Assembly (NCBI GenBank): GCA_002796995.1
Contig: PEKW01000015.1
Location: 186,001-250,000 of the forward strand
From: Rhizobium sp.
Lineage (GTDB): Bacteria > Pseudomonadota > Alphaproteobacteria > Rhizobiales > Rhizobiaceae
DNA length: 64,000 nt
Direction of reading: 5' to 3'
In this document: piece after piece, positions 20,801-29,965 of the stretch
Layout: each line of letters starts with the position of its first letter
How positions within the stretch are numbered: position 1 is the first letter of the stretch
Program-made: the position numbers and the translations under genes
Notes under the pieces: model-generated
Databases searched by the model: none
Told to the model about the DNA's origin: nothing
Seen by the model: only the letters and a program-made list of their open reading frames with translations

Positions 20801-21988
20801 ATGTCGAAACAGCGGCTTACGCTTGCCATTTTTTGCGCTGCCTGGATGACAACGCAGACTGCGTGGGCCGAGGAGGTGAAGACCGCCGTCCTTCGCGTCG
20901 ATCGCGTCAAACTGCCGCCGATCTCCCGGCTCGACGTCGCGCCCGCGGATCTCGGTTTCGCCGGTGCCACGCTCGGCAACGAGGACAACCGTACCACCGG
21001 TGCCTTCACCGGCATGGACTATCAGCTGACAACCAAGGCCGTGCCGCCCGAGCAGGCCGAGGCGGCGCTCGACGCGCTGAAGGCCGATGGCGTCAAGCTG
21101 ATCGCCGTCATTTCCGACGGGGAAACCCTGAAGACACTGGCCGATCGAGCGGGGCCGGAGGTGCTGGTGCTCAATGCCGGAGCGCGGGACGATGCGCTGC
21201 GTGACGCGGAGTGCCGGGCGAATGTCCTGCATATCGCGCCGAGCCGGTCGATGCTGACGGACGGCGTCGTGCAATTCCTGATGTGGAAGAAGTGGGCGCG
21301 CATCCTCCTGATCCACGGTTCTCATCCAGAAGACAAGCTACTCGCCGAAAGCTACCGGAAGTCGGCGACGAAGTTCGGCGCGAAGATCGTCGAGGAGCGG
21401 GAATTCGTTGATACCGGCGGCGCCCGGCGCACGGACACCGGCCATGTCCTGGTCCAGAAGCAGATCCCGGTCTTCATGCAGGGTGCAGAGGAACATGACG
21501 TCACGGTTGCGGCCGACGAAACGGACGTGTTTGCGGCCTATCTGCCCTATCATTCCTGGGATCCGCGCCCGGTCGCCGGCTCGGCCGGCCTGATGCCGCT
21601 CACCTGGCACCAAGCGCACGAATCCTGGGGCGCGACGCAGTTCCAGCGGCGCTTCGAAAAGCTGACGGGCCGTGGCGCGCGGGACGAGGACTACCAGGCG
21701 TGGCTGGCCGTCCGGGTGATCGGCGAGGCCGTGACGCGGTCCGGCAAGCCGGATGCCGCTTCGATCCGCTCCTATCTGCTGTCCAAGGATTTCGAGATCG
21801 CCGCCTTCAAGGGCCAGAAGCTGACCTTCCGCTCGTGGAACGGGCAGCTGCGCCAGCCGATCCTGCTTGGCGACGGCCGCATCACCGTCTCCGTCTCTCC
21901 CCAGGACGGTTATCTTCACCAGTATTCGCCGCTCGACACGCTGGGCATCGATGCACCTGAAACCGCATGCCGTGCCTTTGGAGGATAG
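20801..21988 (+). CDS. PQQ-catabolism-associated ABC transporter substrate-binding protein (LutA-like)
   Basis: Type I periplasmic-binding fold-like sequence (KWARILLIHGSHPEDKLLAESYRKSATKFGAKIVEEREF) with signal peptide, directly preceding a beta-propeller gene. Confidence 0.75.
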   Translation: MSKQRLTLAIFCAAWMTTQTAWAEEVKTAVLRVDRVKLPPISRLDVAPADLGFAGATLGNEDNRTTGAFTGMDYQLTTKAVPPEQAEAALDALKADGVKLIAVISDGETLKTLADRAGPEVLVLNAGARDDALRDAECRANVLHIAPSRSMLTDGVVQFLMWKKWARILLIHGSHPEDKLLAESYRKSATKFGAKIVEEREFVDTGGARRTDTGHVLVQKQIPVFMQGAEEHDVTVAADETDVFAAYLPYHSWDPRPVAGSAGLMPLTWHQAHESWGATQFQRRFEKLTGRGARDEDYQAWLAVRVIGEAVTRSGKPDAASIRSYLLSKDFEIAAFKGQKLTFRSWNGQLRQPILLGDGRITVSVSPQDGYLHQYSPLDTLGIDAPETACRAFGG

Positions 21989-21989
21989 A

Positions 21990-22964
21990 ATGCTGAAATA
22001 CGCCTGGATCATCCTGCCTGCCGCCCTTCTGGCCAGCGGCCCCGCCCACGCCAACAAGGTGTTCGTCACCAACGAGCGCGGCAACACGGTAACAGTTCTC
22101 GACAGCGAGACTTGGGAGAAGATTGCCGAGTTTCCCGCCGGCAACCGGCCGCGCGGCATCACGATCAGCCCCGACGGCAAGGAACTCTATGTCTGCGCTT
22201 CCGACGACGACACGGTGCGCGTCTTCGATCCGGAGACCTACAAGGAGTTGCATACCCTTCCTTCAGGTCCCGACCCGGAACTGTTCGCGCTCAACCCATC
22301 GGGCAAGCAGCTCTATGTCGCTAACGAGGACGACAATCTGGTGACGGTCGTCGACACGGAGACGCATCAGGTTCTGGCAGAAATCCCGGTCGGGGTGGAG
22401 CCGGAGGGCGTGGCCGTCAGCCCCGATGCCAAGACGCTGATCAATACGTCCGAAACGACCAACATGGCGCATTTCATCGACACCTCGACCTACGAGATCG
22501 TGCACAATGTGCTGGTCGACCAGCGGCCGCGCTATGCCGAGTTCACGGCCGACGGGAAGAAACTCTACGTCAGCGCCGAGATCGGCGGTAGCGTGTCGGT
22601 CATCAATCTCGGTGCCGGGGAGCCGAAGGTCGACAAGAAGATCACCTTCGAAGTTCCCGGCGTGCTGCCGGAATGGCTGCAGCCGGTCGGGGTCAAGGCG
22701 ACCAGCGACGGATCGCGGGTCTTCGTCGCGCTCGGGCCGGCCAATCGCGTGGCGGTGATCGATGCGAAGACCGACGAGGTGCTCGACTATCTGCTCGTCG
22801 GCCAGCGCGTCTGGCAGATGGCGTTCACGCCGGGCGAGGAATTTCTCGTCGTCACCAACGGCAACTCCAACGATGTCAGCATCATCGACGTGAAGGCCGA
22901 GAAGGTCATTCGTTCGGTTCCGGTCGGCGAGCAGCCCTGGGGGGTCGTTGTCGCGCCGAACTGA
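21990..22964 (+). CDS. YVTN beta-propeller repeat protein, PQQ-catabolism associated
   Basis: Multiple VFVTNERGNTVTVLDSET / LYVANEDDNLVTVVDTET repeats, signal peptide. Confidence 0.85.
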   Translation: MLKYAWIILPAALLASGPAHANKVFVTNERGNTVTVLDSETWEKIAEFPAGNRPRGITISPDGKELYVCASDDDTVRVFDPETYKELHTLPSGPDPELFALNPSGKQLYVANEDDNLVTVVDTETHQVLAEIPVGVEPEGVAVSPDAKTLINTSETTNMAHFIDTSTYEIVHNVLVDQRPRYAEFTADGKKLYVSAEIGGSVSVINLGAGEPKVDKKITFEVPGVLPEWLQPVGVKATSDGSRVFVALGPANRVAVIDAKTDEVLDYLLVGQRVWQMAFTPGEEFLVVTNGNSNDVSIIDVKAEKVIRSVPVGEQPWGVVVAPN

Positions 22965-23004
22965 CCGTTTTTCAGACAGATACAATATTGGGAGGAATTC
23001 ATCG

Positions 23005-23472
23005 ATGACGAGAAAGCTTTTGGCGGGATTGGCCGCTCTGATTGCCGTCCCCTTGGTCAGTCCGATCATCGCCATGCCGGCGGTAGCGGCACCGCTCTGC
23101 GACAAGCTCGGTTTTGCGGGGCTTCTGGCCAAATGCAATCGCGGCGAACCGATCGAGATCACGCTTGCCTCCGGACAGCCGCTCGGCAAGGGCGACGTGG
23201 CGCTGCAATCGGGCGCCTATTACGAAATGAAGATCACCGCCGACGGCTCGGCCGAGCTGGCGATTTCCGGGGCCCCCTTCTTCCGGGCAATCTGGATGAA
23301 CGAGATCGTCATCAACGGCATCGAGGTTCGCCCCATGGCGATCGACAGCCTCGAATTCGACAAGGCCGGCGTGGCGACCATGTCATTTATCGCCATAAAG
23401 CCCGGCTCCTACGAGGTCCGCATTCCGAACACGACCAGCGACACCCAGAAGGTGACGATTTCCATTCAGTAA
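23005..23472 (+). CDS. Uncharacterised exported protein (possibly cupredoxin-like fold)
   Basis: RBS GGGAGGAATT, signal peptide, beta-rich mature sequence ending AIKPGSYEVRIPNTTSDTQKVTISIQ; no canonical Cu ligands recognised. Confidence 0.6.
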   Translation: MTRKLLAGLAALIAVPLVSPIIAMPAVAAPLCDKLGFAGLLAKCNRGEPIEITLASGQPLGKGDVALQSGAYYEMKITADGSAELAISGAPFFRAIWMNEIVINGIEVRPMAIDSLEFDKAGVATMSFIAIKPGSYEVRIPNTTSDTQKVTISIQ

Positions 23473-23499
23473 GCCAAACGTGACAGAAGGACGATTGCG

Positions 23500-23757
23500 A
23501 TGCACAGCTACAAAATGAAGACCGTTTTCCTTGCCGCCTTTCTTGCCTTGCCCTTTGCCGCATCGGCCGCCGAGGTGCCGGCCGACAAGCAGACGGCGAT
23601 CCAGGACATGCTGAAGACCATGCAATGCGAGGTCGATCCGGCCAATATCGAAGCCAATGGCGACGGTTTTGAACTCGACGACGTGTTCTGCGCCGACGGG
23701 CAGTACGACATGGATCTCAATGCCGATCTCACCGTCGCCGACAAGCGCAAGGAATAG
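23500..23757 (+). CDS. Small exported acidic protein, PepSY-like
   Basis: Signal peptide, 85 aa, two cysteines, acidic C-terminal QYDMDLNADLTVADKRKE. Confidence 0.6.
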   Translation: MHSYKMKTVFLAAFLALPFAASAAEVPADKQTAIQDMLKTMQCEVDPANIEANGDGFELDDVFCADGQYDMDLNADLTVADKRKE

Positions 23758-23851
23758 GCTGGACAGGTTGGCGAATTGCCAGAAGAATCGTGTAGAAGCC
23801 GCTGGTCAACAAGCCGCGAAGGCAAGGCGGCAATCCCGGGGAGAGCGAGCG

Positions 23852-24823
23852 ATGCGTGTCTTGAGACGAATTCTGACCGGGTGCCTGCTGGCGCTTGGCA
23901 TGGCGCCGGCCATGGCGGAGGAACTGCCGCCGATCAGGGCAGCGATGCTCGCTTCCGGCACGGTCAACTGGGAGATTTCGACGATCAAGGCGAACAAGCT
24001 CGACCGGAAGAACGGGTTCGCCCTGGCCGTGCAGGACTATGCGGACAACGGCGCGACGCGCGTCGCCTTCGAGGGCGGCGAGGCGGACACCATGGTGGCC
24101 GACTGGATCTGGGTTGCCTATCAGCGCGCCGCCGGCAAGGACTACGTCTTCATTCCCTATTCGCGCGCGGTCGGCGGTCTCGTTGTCAAGGACGACAGCC
24201 CGGTCAAGGCGCTTGCCGACCTCAAGGGTCAGAAGATCGGCATTGCCGGCGGGCCGCTCGACAAGAGCTGGCTCATCCTGCGCGCCTATGCCACAAAAAA
24301 ATACGGCATGGATCTGGCCAAGGAGACCGAGCAGGTGTTCGCCGCACCGCCGCTGATCTTCAAATCGGCGCTGTCCGGCGAGACGGCGGGAGCAATCAAC
24401 TTCTGGCATTTCCTCGCCAAGATGAAGGCGAAGGGCATGCACGACCTCGTTTCCGTTGCCGATGCCGCGACCGAACTCGGGCTCGACCCCGATACGCCAC
24501 TCCTTGGCTATGTGCTCAAGGGCGAATTCGTCAAGGCGCATCCCGAGGTGGCGCAGGGGCTCTACAAGGCCTCGGTGGCGGCGAAAGAATTGTTGCGCAG
24601 CGATGATGCTGCCTGGGAGGGGATACGCGGTCAGATGAACGCCGCAGATGACGCCGAGTTTGCGGCGTTGCGTGACGGTTATCGCGCCGGCATTCCGAGC
24701 GGCAGGCCGATCGACGAGGCGGCGGCCGATCGCTTCCTGCGGCTGATGGCCGAGCTCGGCGGCGAGGAGCTTGTCGGCAAGGCGACTACGCTGCCCGAGG
24801 GGGTCTTCCTGCACCTTGAGTGA
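23852..24823 (+). CDS. ABC transporter substrate-binding protein (NMT1/SsuA-like)
   Basis: Signal peptide; SGTVNWEISTIKANKLDRKNGFALAV... ADLKGQKIGIAGGPLDKSWLILRAY; followed by permease and ATPase. Confidence 0.82.
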   Translation: MRVLRRILTGCLLALGMAPAMAEELPPIRAAMLASGTVNWEISTIKANKLDRKNGFALAVQDYADNGATRVAFEGGEADTMVADWIWVAYQRAAGKDYVFIPYSRAVGGLVVKDDSPVKALADLKGQKIGIAGGPLDKSWLILRAYATKKYGMDLAKETEQVFAAPPLIFKSALSGETAGAINFWHFLAKMKAKGMHDLVSVADAATELGLDPDTPLLGYVLKGEFVKAHPEVAQGLYKASVAAKELLRSDDAAWEGIRGQMNAADDAEFAALRDGYRAGIPSGRPIDEAAADRFLRLMAELGGEELVGKATTLPEGVFLHLE

Positions 24824-25577
24824 CAATGGCCAAAATCCGCTGATCGTCCGCACGCTATCGCTCTGCCTGCTGCTGCTGGTGTGGGTCGGCGCGGCGGCGC
24901 TGACGGCGGATGCCAGCATTCTGCCGCAACCCTGGGCGCTCGCGGAGCCGCTCGCCCGGGCGGTTGGTTCCGGTGCCTTGCCCTATCATCTCGCGATGAC
25001 GCTCGGGCGCGTGGTGATGGCCTTCGTGCCAGCCATGGCGATCGGCGTGGCGCTCGGTTTTCTGATGGGGCGCTATCCGGCGTTCGACCGGTGGCTCGAT
25101 CCCTGGCTGGTGGTGTTCCTCAACCTGCCGGCGCTGGTCCTGATCGTGCTCTGCTATCTCTGGATCGGCCTGAACGAAACGGCGGCGATCATCGCGGTCG
25201 TGCTCAACAAGATCCCGAATGTCGCGACGCTTCTGCGCGAAGGCGCGCGCGCTCTCGATCCGAACCTCGATGCCATGGCAAAGGTCTATCGCATGCCGCC
25301 TATGGCGCGGCTGCGTCATGTCGCCATTCCCCAACTGGCTCCCTATATCGCCGGTGCGGCCCGTTCCGGCATTGCCGTCATCTGGAAGATCGTGCTGGTG
25401 GTCGAGTTTCTCGGCCGCTCCAGCGGCGTCGGTTTCCAGATCCATTTCTATTTCCAGCTGTTCGACGTCGCCATGGTGCTGGTTTATTCGCTGACCTTCA
25501 TCGTCGTCATGCTCATGGTCGAAGCCCTGATCCTGCAGCCGGTCGAACGGCGGGCGCGGGCCTGGAGGACGGCATGA
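24816..25577 (+). CDS. ABC transporter permease (binding-protein-dependent importer type)
   Basis: Hydrophobic; EAA-like motif PPMARLRHVAIPQLAPYIAGAARSGIAVIWK; start uncertain (TTG 24816 overlapping upstream stop). Confidence 0.82.
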   Translation: MSDNGQNPLIVRTLSLCLLLLVWVGAAALTADASILPQPWALAEPLARAVGSGALPYHLAMTLGRVVMAFVPAMAIGVALGFLMGRYPAFDRWLDPWLVVFLNLPALVLIVLCYLWIGLNETAAIIAVVLNKIPNVATLLREGARALDPNLDAMAKVYRMPPMARLRHVAIPQLAPYIAGAARSGIAVIWKIVLVVEFLGRSSGVGFQIHFYFQLFDVAMVLVYSLTFIVVMLMVEALILQPVERRARAWRTA

Positions 25578-26206
25578 TCAAGGTCGACGTCCGGCGAAAG
25601 GCTTTCGGTCCATCGGAGATCCTGCGCGACATCCGTTTCGAGATGGGTGACAGCGAAGCCGTCGCCATTCTCGGCGCTTCTGGCATCGGCAAGTCGACGC
25701 TGCTCCGTCTGATCGCCGGCATTGACGAGGCCTTCGAAGGTGAGATCGTCCGGCCGCAGAATATCGCCATGGTGTTCCAGGAGCCGGTGCTGCTGCCGTG
25801 GCGCAGCGTGCTGCAGAATCTCACCCTGGTCCACCCGACGCTCGGAGAGGATGCGGCGCGCGCTGCGCTCGAACGTATCGGCATTGCCGACAAGGCCGGA
25901 CTCTTTCCCGGCCAGCTGTCGCTCGGCCAGCAGCGGCGGTTGGCGCTGGCCCGCGCCTTTGCCGGACGCCCGGCACTTCTCGTCATGGATGAGCCCTATG
26001 TCTCGCTCGATCCGCAGACGGCCGAGGAAATGCTGGAACTGACCGAGGCGCTGATTGCCGAGACCGGTCCCGCCGTCATTCTCGTCACCCATTCCGAGGC
26101 TGAGGCCAGGCGTCTGGCCCAGCGCACTCTCAGGCTTGCGGGTCGCCCGGCAACGATCGCCGATGGAGCGAGCCCTCCGGCGGCGAAGCGGGAGGGTGCG
26201 GCATGA
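25574..26206 (+). CDS. ABC transporter ATP-binding protein (importer type)
   Basis: Walker A GASGIGKST, Walker B LLVMDEP, signature LSLGQQRR. Confidence 0.88.
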   Translation: MIKVDVRRKAFGPSEILRDIRFEMGDSEAVAILGASGIGKSTLLRLIAGIDEAFEGEIVRPQNIAMVFQEPVLLPWRSVLQNLTLVHPTLGEDAARAALERIGIADKAGLFPGQLSLGQQRRLALARAFAGRPALLVMDEPYVSLDPQTAEEMLELTEALIAETGPAVILVTHSEAEARRLAQRTLRLAGRPATIADGASPPAAKREGAA

Positions 26207-26931
26207 AGGGTCTTGAGATCAGCCATGTCGGATATCACTATGGCGAGCGCAAGGCGCTGGACGATGTCTCGTTCAACGTCGAGCCCGGTCGGTTCTGCGC
26301 GCTGCTCGGGCCTAACGGTGCCGGCAAGTCGACGCTCTTTGCCCTTCTGACCCGGCTGATCGTCGCTGACGAGGGAACGATCAATGTCGCAGGCTTCGAT
26401 ATGGCCCGGTCGCCACGCGCCGCGCTCGCGCGGATCGGCGTGGTGTTCCAGCAGCCGACACTCGATCTCGACATGACGGTGCGCCGCAACCTGCGCTACT
26501 TCGCCGGTCTGCACGGACTGTCCGGCCGTTCCGCCTCCATGGCCATCGAGAGGGCACTTGCCCAGCTTGGCATGGACGAGCGCGCCGACGAACCGGTGCG
26601 TGCGCTGAATGGCGGGCACCGGCGGCGTATGGAGATCGCCCGCGCCCTGGTTCATCAACCGGAGATCCTGCTGCTCGACGAGGCGACCGTCGGGCTCGAT
26701 GCCGCCTCGCGGCAGGCGATCACCGACCACGTGCATCAGCTCGCCGAAAGTGGGCTTGCCGTGCTCTGGGCGACCCATCTGGTCGACGAGATCGCCATGT
26801 CGGATCAGGTCGTGGTGCTGCATCGCGGGCGCGTGTTGAGCAACGGCCCGGCGGCTGAACTGGCCGGTGACCGCAGCCTGGCCAAGGCCTTCCTCGCCAT
26901 GACGGCCGAAGGCACGGAGGCGACGGCATGA
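26203..26931 (+). CDS. PQQ-associated ABC transporter ATP-binding protein (LutE-like)
   Basis: Walker A GPNGAGKST, Walker B ILLLDEA, signature LNGGHRRR; coupled to an ABC-2 permease. Confidence 0.87.
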   Translation: MKGLEISHVGYHYGERKALDDVSFNVEPGRFCALLGPNGAGKSTLFALLTRLIVADEGTINVAGFDMARSPRAALARIGVVFQQPTLDLDMTVRRNLRYFAGLHGLSGRSASMAIERALAQLGMDERADEPVRALNGGHRRRMEIARALVHQPEILLLDEATVGLDAASRQAITDHVHQLAESGLAVLWATHLVDEIAMSDQVVVLHRGRVLSNGPAAELAGDRSLAKAFLAMTAEGTEATA

Positions 26932-27722
26932 AGGCCTGGCTGACCGCGCTATTCGCCATCATCACCCGCGAGAACCTGCGCTTCGTCCGGCAGCGCGGAC
27001 GGTTCCTCGCCGCCCTCGTGCGCCCCCTCGTCTGGCTTCTCGTCTTTGCCGCCGGCTTTCGCGCGGCGCTCGGCGTGTCGATCATTCCGCCTTACCAGAC
27101 CTATATCACCTACGAGGTCTATATCCTGCCGGGGCTGTGCGGCATGATCCAGCTGTTCAACGGTATGCAGTCGTCGCTGTCGCTGGTCTATGACCAGGAA
27201 ATGGGTTCGATGCGTCTCTTGCTGACCTCACCCTTGCCGCGCTGGTGGTTGCTGTTCTCCAAGCTGCTGGCCGGCGTCATCGTGTCGATCCTGCAGGTCA
27301 TGGTCTTTCTGGGTCTTGCGGCGCTGACCGGCATCGACTTGCCGCCGCTCGGCTATCTTTCGGTTCTGCCGGCGCTGCTGCTGAGCGGCCTGATGCTCGG
27401 GGCCTTCGGCCTGGTGATCTCCTCGACCATTCGTCAGCTGGAGAATTTCGCCGGGGTGATGAACTTCGTCATCTTCCCGATGTTCTTCCTGTCGTCGGCC
27501 CTCTACCCGCTCTGGAAGATGGCGGAAAGCTCGCCGCTGCTGCGCGACATCTGTGCCTACAACCCCTTCACCCATGCGGTTGAGCTGATCCGCTTCGCGC
27601 TCTATGGTCAGCTCAACCTCGAGGCGTTGGCCTGGGTTTCCGGCTGCTTCGTCGTCTTCATGCTGGCCGCCGTCTGGGGCTACGATCCGGCCCGCGCCAT
27701 GCTGCGGGGCCGCGGCCGCTAG
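26928..27722 (+). CDS. ABC-2 type permease, PQQ-associated (LutF/PedC-like)
   Basis: ABC-2 membrane protein: MQSSLSLVYDQEMGSMRLLLTSPLPRWWLLFSKLLAG, NFVIFPMFFLSSALYPLW. Confidence 0.87.
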   Translation: MKAWLTALFAIITRENLRFVRQRGRFLAALVRPLVWLLVFAAGFRAALGVSIIPPYQTYITYEVYILPGLCGMIQLFNGMQSSLSLVYDQEMGSMRLLLTSPLPRWWLLFSKLLAGVIVSILQVMVFLGLAALTGIDLPPLGYLSVLPALLLSGLMLGAFGLVISSTIRQLENFAGVMNFVIFPMFFLSSALYPLWKMAESSPLLRDICAYNPFTHAVELIRFALYGQLNLEALAWVSGCFVVFMLAAVWGYDPARAMLRGRGR

Positions 27723-27857
27723 TCGTCCGTTGGGCTGGAAGGCCGCGACCGCAACAAAAACCGCCACTTTCCGCTATGTTGCCGATCGCCCGATTTGCTC
27801 CGATCCTGTCCCCGATTGAAGACGCTTCAGACGTCCAAACTTGAGGAGGAGGGACCC

Positions 27858-28427
27858 ATGATTAAACTGCATCCGGCCATCGACAACGGCTTTCCGCCGG
27901 CCACGCCCGGCTTTCACGGCGGCACGCTCAAATGCAAATGCGCCACCAATCCGGTGACGGTCGAAATCAGCTCGCAGACGGCGCACAACCATGCCTGCGG
28001 CTGCACCAAGTGCTGGAAGCCGAAGGGCGCGATCTTCGCGCAGATCGCCGTCGTGTCGCGTGACAATGTCAAGGTCACCTCCGGCGCCGAGAAGTTGCAG
28101 ATCGTCGACCCGAACGCGACGATCCAGCGTTACGCCTGCAAGGATTGCGGCACGCATATGTACGGCCGCATCGAGAACACCAAGCATCCCTTCTATGGTC
28201 TGGATTTCGTCCATACCGAACTCAGCGACCAGACCGGCTGGTCTCCGCCGGAATTCGCCGCTTTCGTCTCGTCGGTCATCGAGAGCGGGGTCAGCCCCGA
28301 CAAGATGGGCGAGATCCGTGCGCGCCTCAACGAACTCGGGCTGCCGCCCTATGACGCGCTGTCACCGGCGCTGATGGACGCGATCGCCACCCATGTCGCC
28401 AAGCAGTCCGGCGCCCTGCCGGCGTAA
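27858..28427 (+). CDS. gfa: S-(hydroxymethyl)glutathione synthase / Gfa-like
   Basis: Gfa Zn motifs: [34 protein letters not shown]. Confidence 0.93.
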   Translation: MIKLHPAIDNGFPPATPGFHGGTLKCKCATNPVTVEISSQTAHNHACGCTKCWKPKGAIFAQIAVVSRDNVKVTSGAEKLQIVDPNATIQRYACKDCGTHMYGRIENTKHPFYGLDFVHTELSDQTGWSPPEFAAFVSSVIESGVSPDKMGEIRARLNELGLPPYDALSPALMDAIATHVAKQSGALPA

Positions 28428-28556
28428 GCAAGGCCAAAGCGCTCCTCCCCCCGAGCCCTGTCCGCGTCTCTTCCTTCCGGAAGCGAGAACGGGCGGGGCT
28501 TGAGGTCTTCGGGGGATACAGGCCTGCCGGTCCGTACGGGTTCGACAGCAATAGAC

Positions 28557-28588
28557 AAAGCCGCCGATGGTGGATCATCGGCGGCTTC
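28557..28588. terminator. Bidirectional terminator between gfa and the redoxin gene
   Basis: AAAGCCGCCGATG-GTGGAT-CATCGGCGGCTTCT: 10-bp perfect stem between convergent genes. Confidence 0.7.
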
Positions 28589-28674
28589 TGACGATTGCGA
28601 CATGCTGCTTACGACTGGAGTCTCGTGGGTAAAGCTTTCGGTACAGCGAGGATCGGGGGCGAGGGGTTGCTTGC

Positions 28675-29265
28675 TCAACGGTGGGTCATCATCTCCGCGC
28701 CGGCCCAGGACGGGGCCTGCTTCCATTTGATCGAACAGCCGATCGCCGCGTGCTGCTCTTCCGGCCCCTTGCCGGTCCGGGCGATGCCGACCATCGCCTC
28801 GAACAGGTCGCGCCTCAGATCCGCTGGGCCGATCTCCTTACGCGAGGCATCGAGCCGTCCGCGATACTGCAGCTCCATGCGCTTGTTGAAGCCGAAAAAA
28901 TCCGGCGTGCAGACGGCGCCATAGGCCCTGGCGACCCACTGGTCGGCGTCATGCAGATAGGGGAAGGGCAGGGCGTGATCGGCGGCAAAGCGCTTCATAT
29001 TGTCGAAGCTGTCTTCCGGATAGGCGGTCGCATCGTTCGAGTTGATCGCCACGAAGCCGATTCCGTGTGCCTCGAGCGCCAGCGCATCGCGCACGATCCG
29101 GCCGATCACCGCTTTCACATAGGGGCAGTGATTGCAGATGAAGGCGACGACGAGGCCGTTCGGTCCGGCAAGATCGAGAATGGAGCGGGCGCGTCCCTCG
29201 GTGCTCGGCAGCCGGGCGTCGATGGCCTTCCATCCGAAATGGCAAAGCGGTGCGGTGGATGCCAT
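28675..29265 (-). CDS. Thioredoxin/redoxin family protein
   Basis: NHCPYVKAVIGR (CxxC-variant, HCPYV), NSNDATAYPEDSFDNMKRFA, YGAVCTPDFFGF. Confidence 0.8.
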   Translation of the reverse strand: MASTAPLCHFGWKAIDARLPSTEGRARSILDLAGPNGLVVAFICNHCPYVKAVIGRIVRDALALEAHGIGFVAINSNDATAYPEDSFDNMKRFAADHALPFPYLHDADQWVARAYGAVCTPDFFGFNKRMELQYRGRLDASRKEIGPADLRRDLFEAMVGIARTGKGPEEQHAAIGCSIKWKQAPSWAGAEMMTHR

Positions 29266-29269
29266 GGAG

Positions 29270-29965
29270 CTACCTTTCGTTCTGGACGAGGGGACGGGTC
29301 GCGCTGTCTGAGGCGTGGCGCAGGGCGGCGATGTTACCGGCATAGGCATCCGCGCCGCCCTTGAAGATCGCCGAGCCGGCGACGAGGATGTCGGCGCCGG
29401 CCCGGGAAACGAGCGGCGCGGTCTCGGGTGTCACGCCGCCGTCGATTTCGATCACGATCGGACGGTTGCCGATCATCGCCTTGATGCGCGCGACCTTGTC
29501 CACCACGGCCGGGATGAAGGCCTGGCCGCCGAAGCCGGGATTGACCGTCATCAGCAGGACGAGGTCGAGGCGGTCGAGCACGTATTCGATGACGTTTTCA
29601 GGCGTCGAGGGATTGAGCGAGACGCCGGCCTTGCAGCCGAGGTCACGGATCGCCTGGAGCGAGCGGTCGAGATGGGTGGTCGCCTCGGCATGGACGGTGA
29701 CGATGTCGCAGCCGGCATCGGCGAAGGCGCCGAGAAAGCCATCGACGGGCTCGATCATCAGGTGGCAGTCAAACACCTTGTCGGTGCGGTTGCGGATCGC
29801 CTTGATCACCGGCGGGCCGAAGGTGATGTTGGGCACGAAATGCCCGTCCATGACGTCGAGATGGATCCAGTCGGCGCCGGCGCGGCAGACTGCTTCCACT
29901 TCCTCGCCGAGACGCGAGAAATCGGCAGACAGGACCGAGGGGGCAATGATGGTCTTCGGGCTCAT
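29270..29965 (-). CDS. rpe: Ribulose-phosphate 3-epimerase
   Basis: [48 protein letters not shown]. Confidence 0.96.
   Translation of the reverse strand: MSPKTIIAPSVLSADFSRLGEEVEAVCRAGADWIHLDVMDGHFVPNITFGPPVIKAIRNRTDKVFDCHLMIEPVDGFLGAFADAGCDIVTVHAEATTHLDRSLQAIRDLGCKAGVSLNPSTPENVIEYVLDRLDLVLLMTVNPGFGGQAFIPAVVDKVARIKAMIGNRPIVIEIDGGVTPETAPLVSRAGADILVAGSAIFKGGADAYAGNIAALRHASDSATRPLVQNER

Noticed and set aside
28500-28560. tRNA-like GGGTTCGACA sequence
   Set aside because: Only a T-loop-like string; no acceptor or anticodon stems could be paired.
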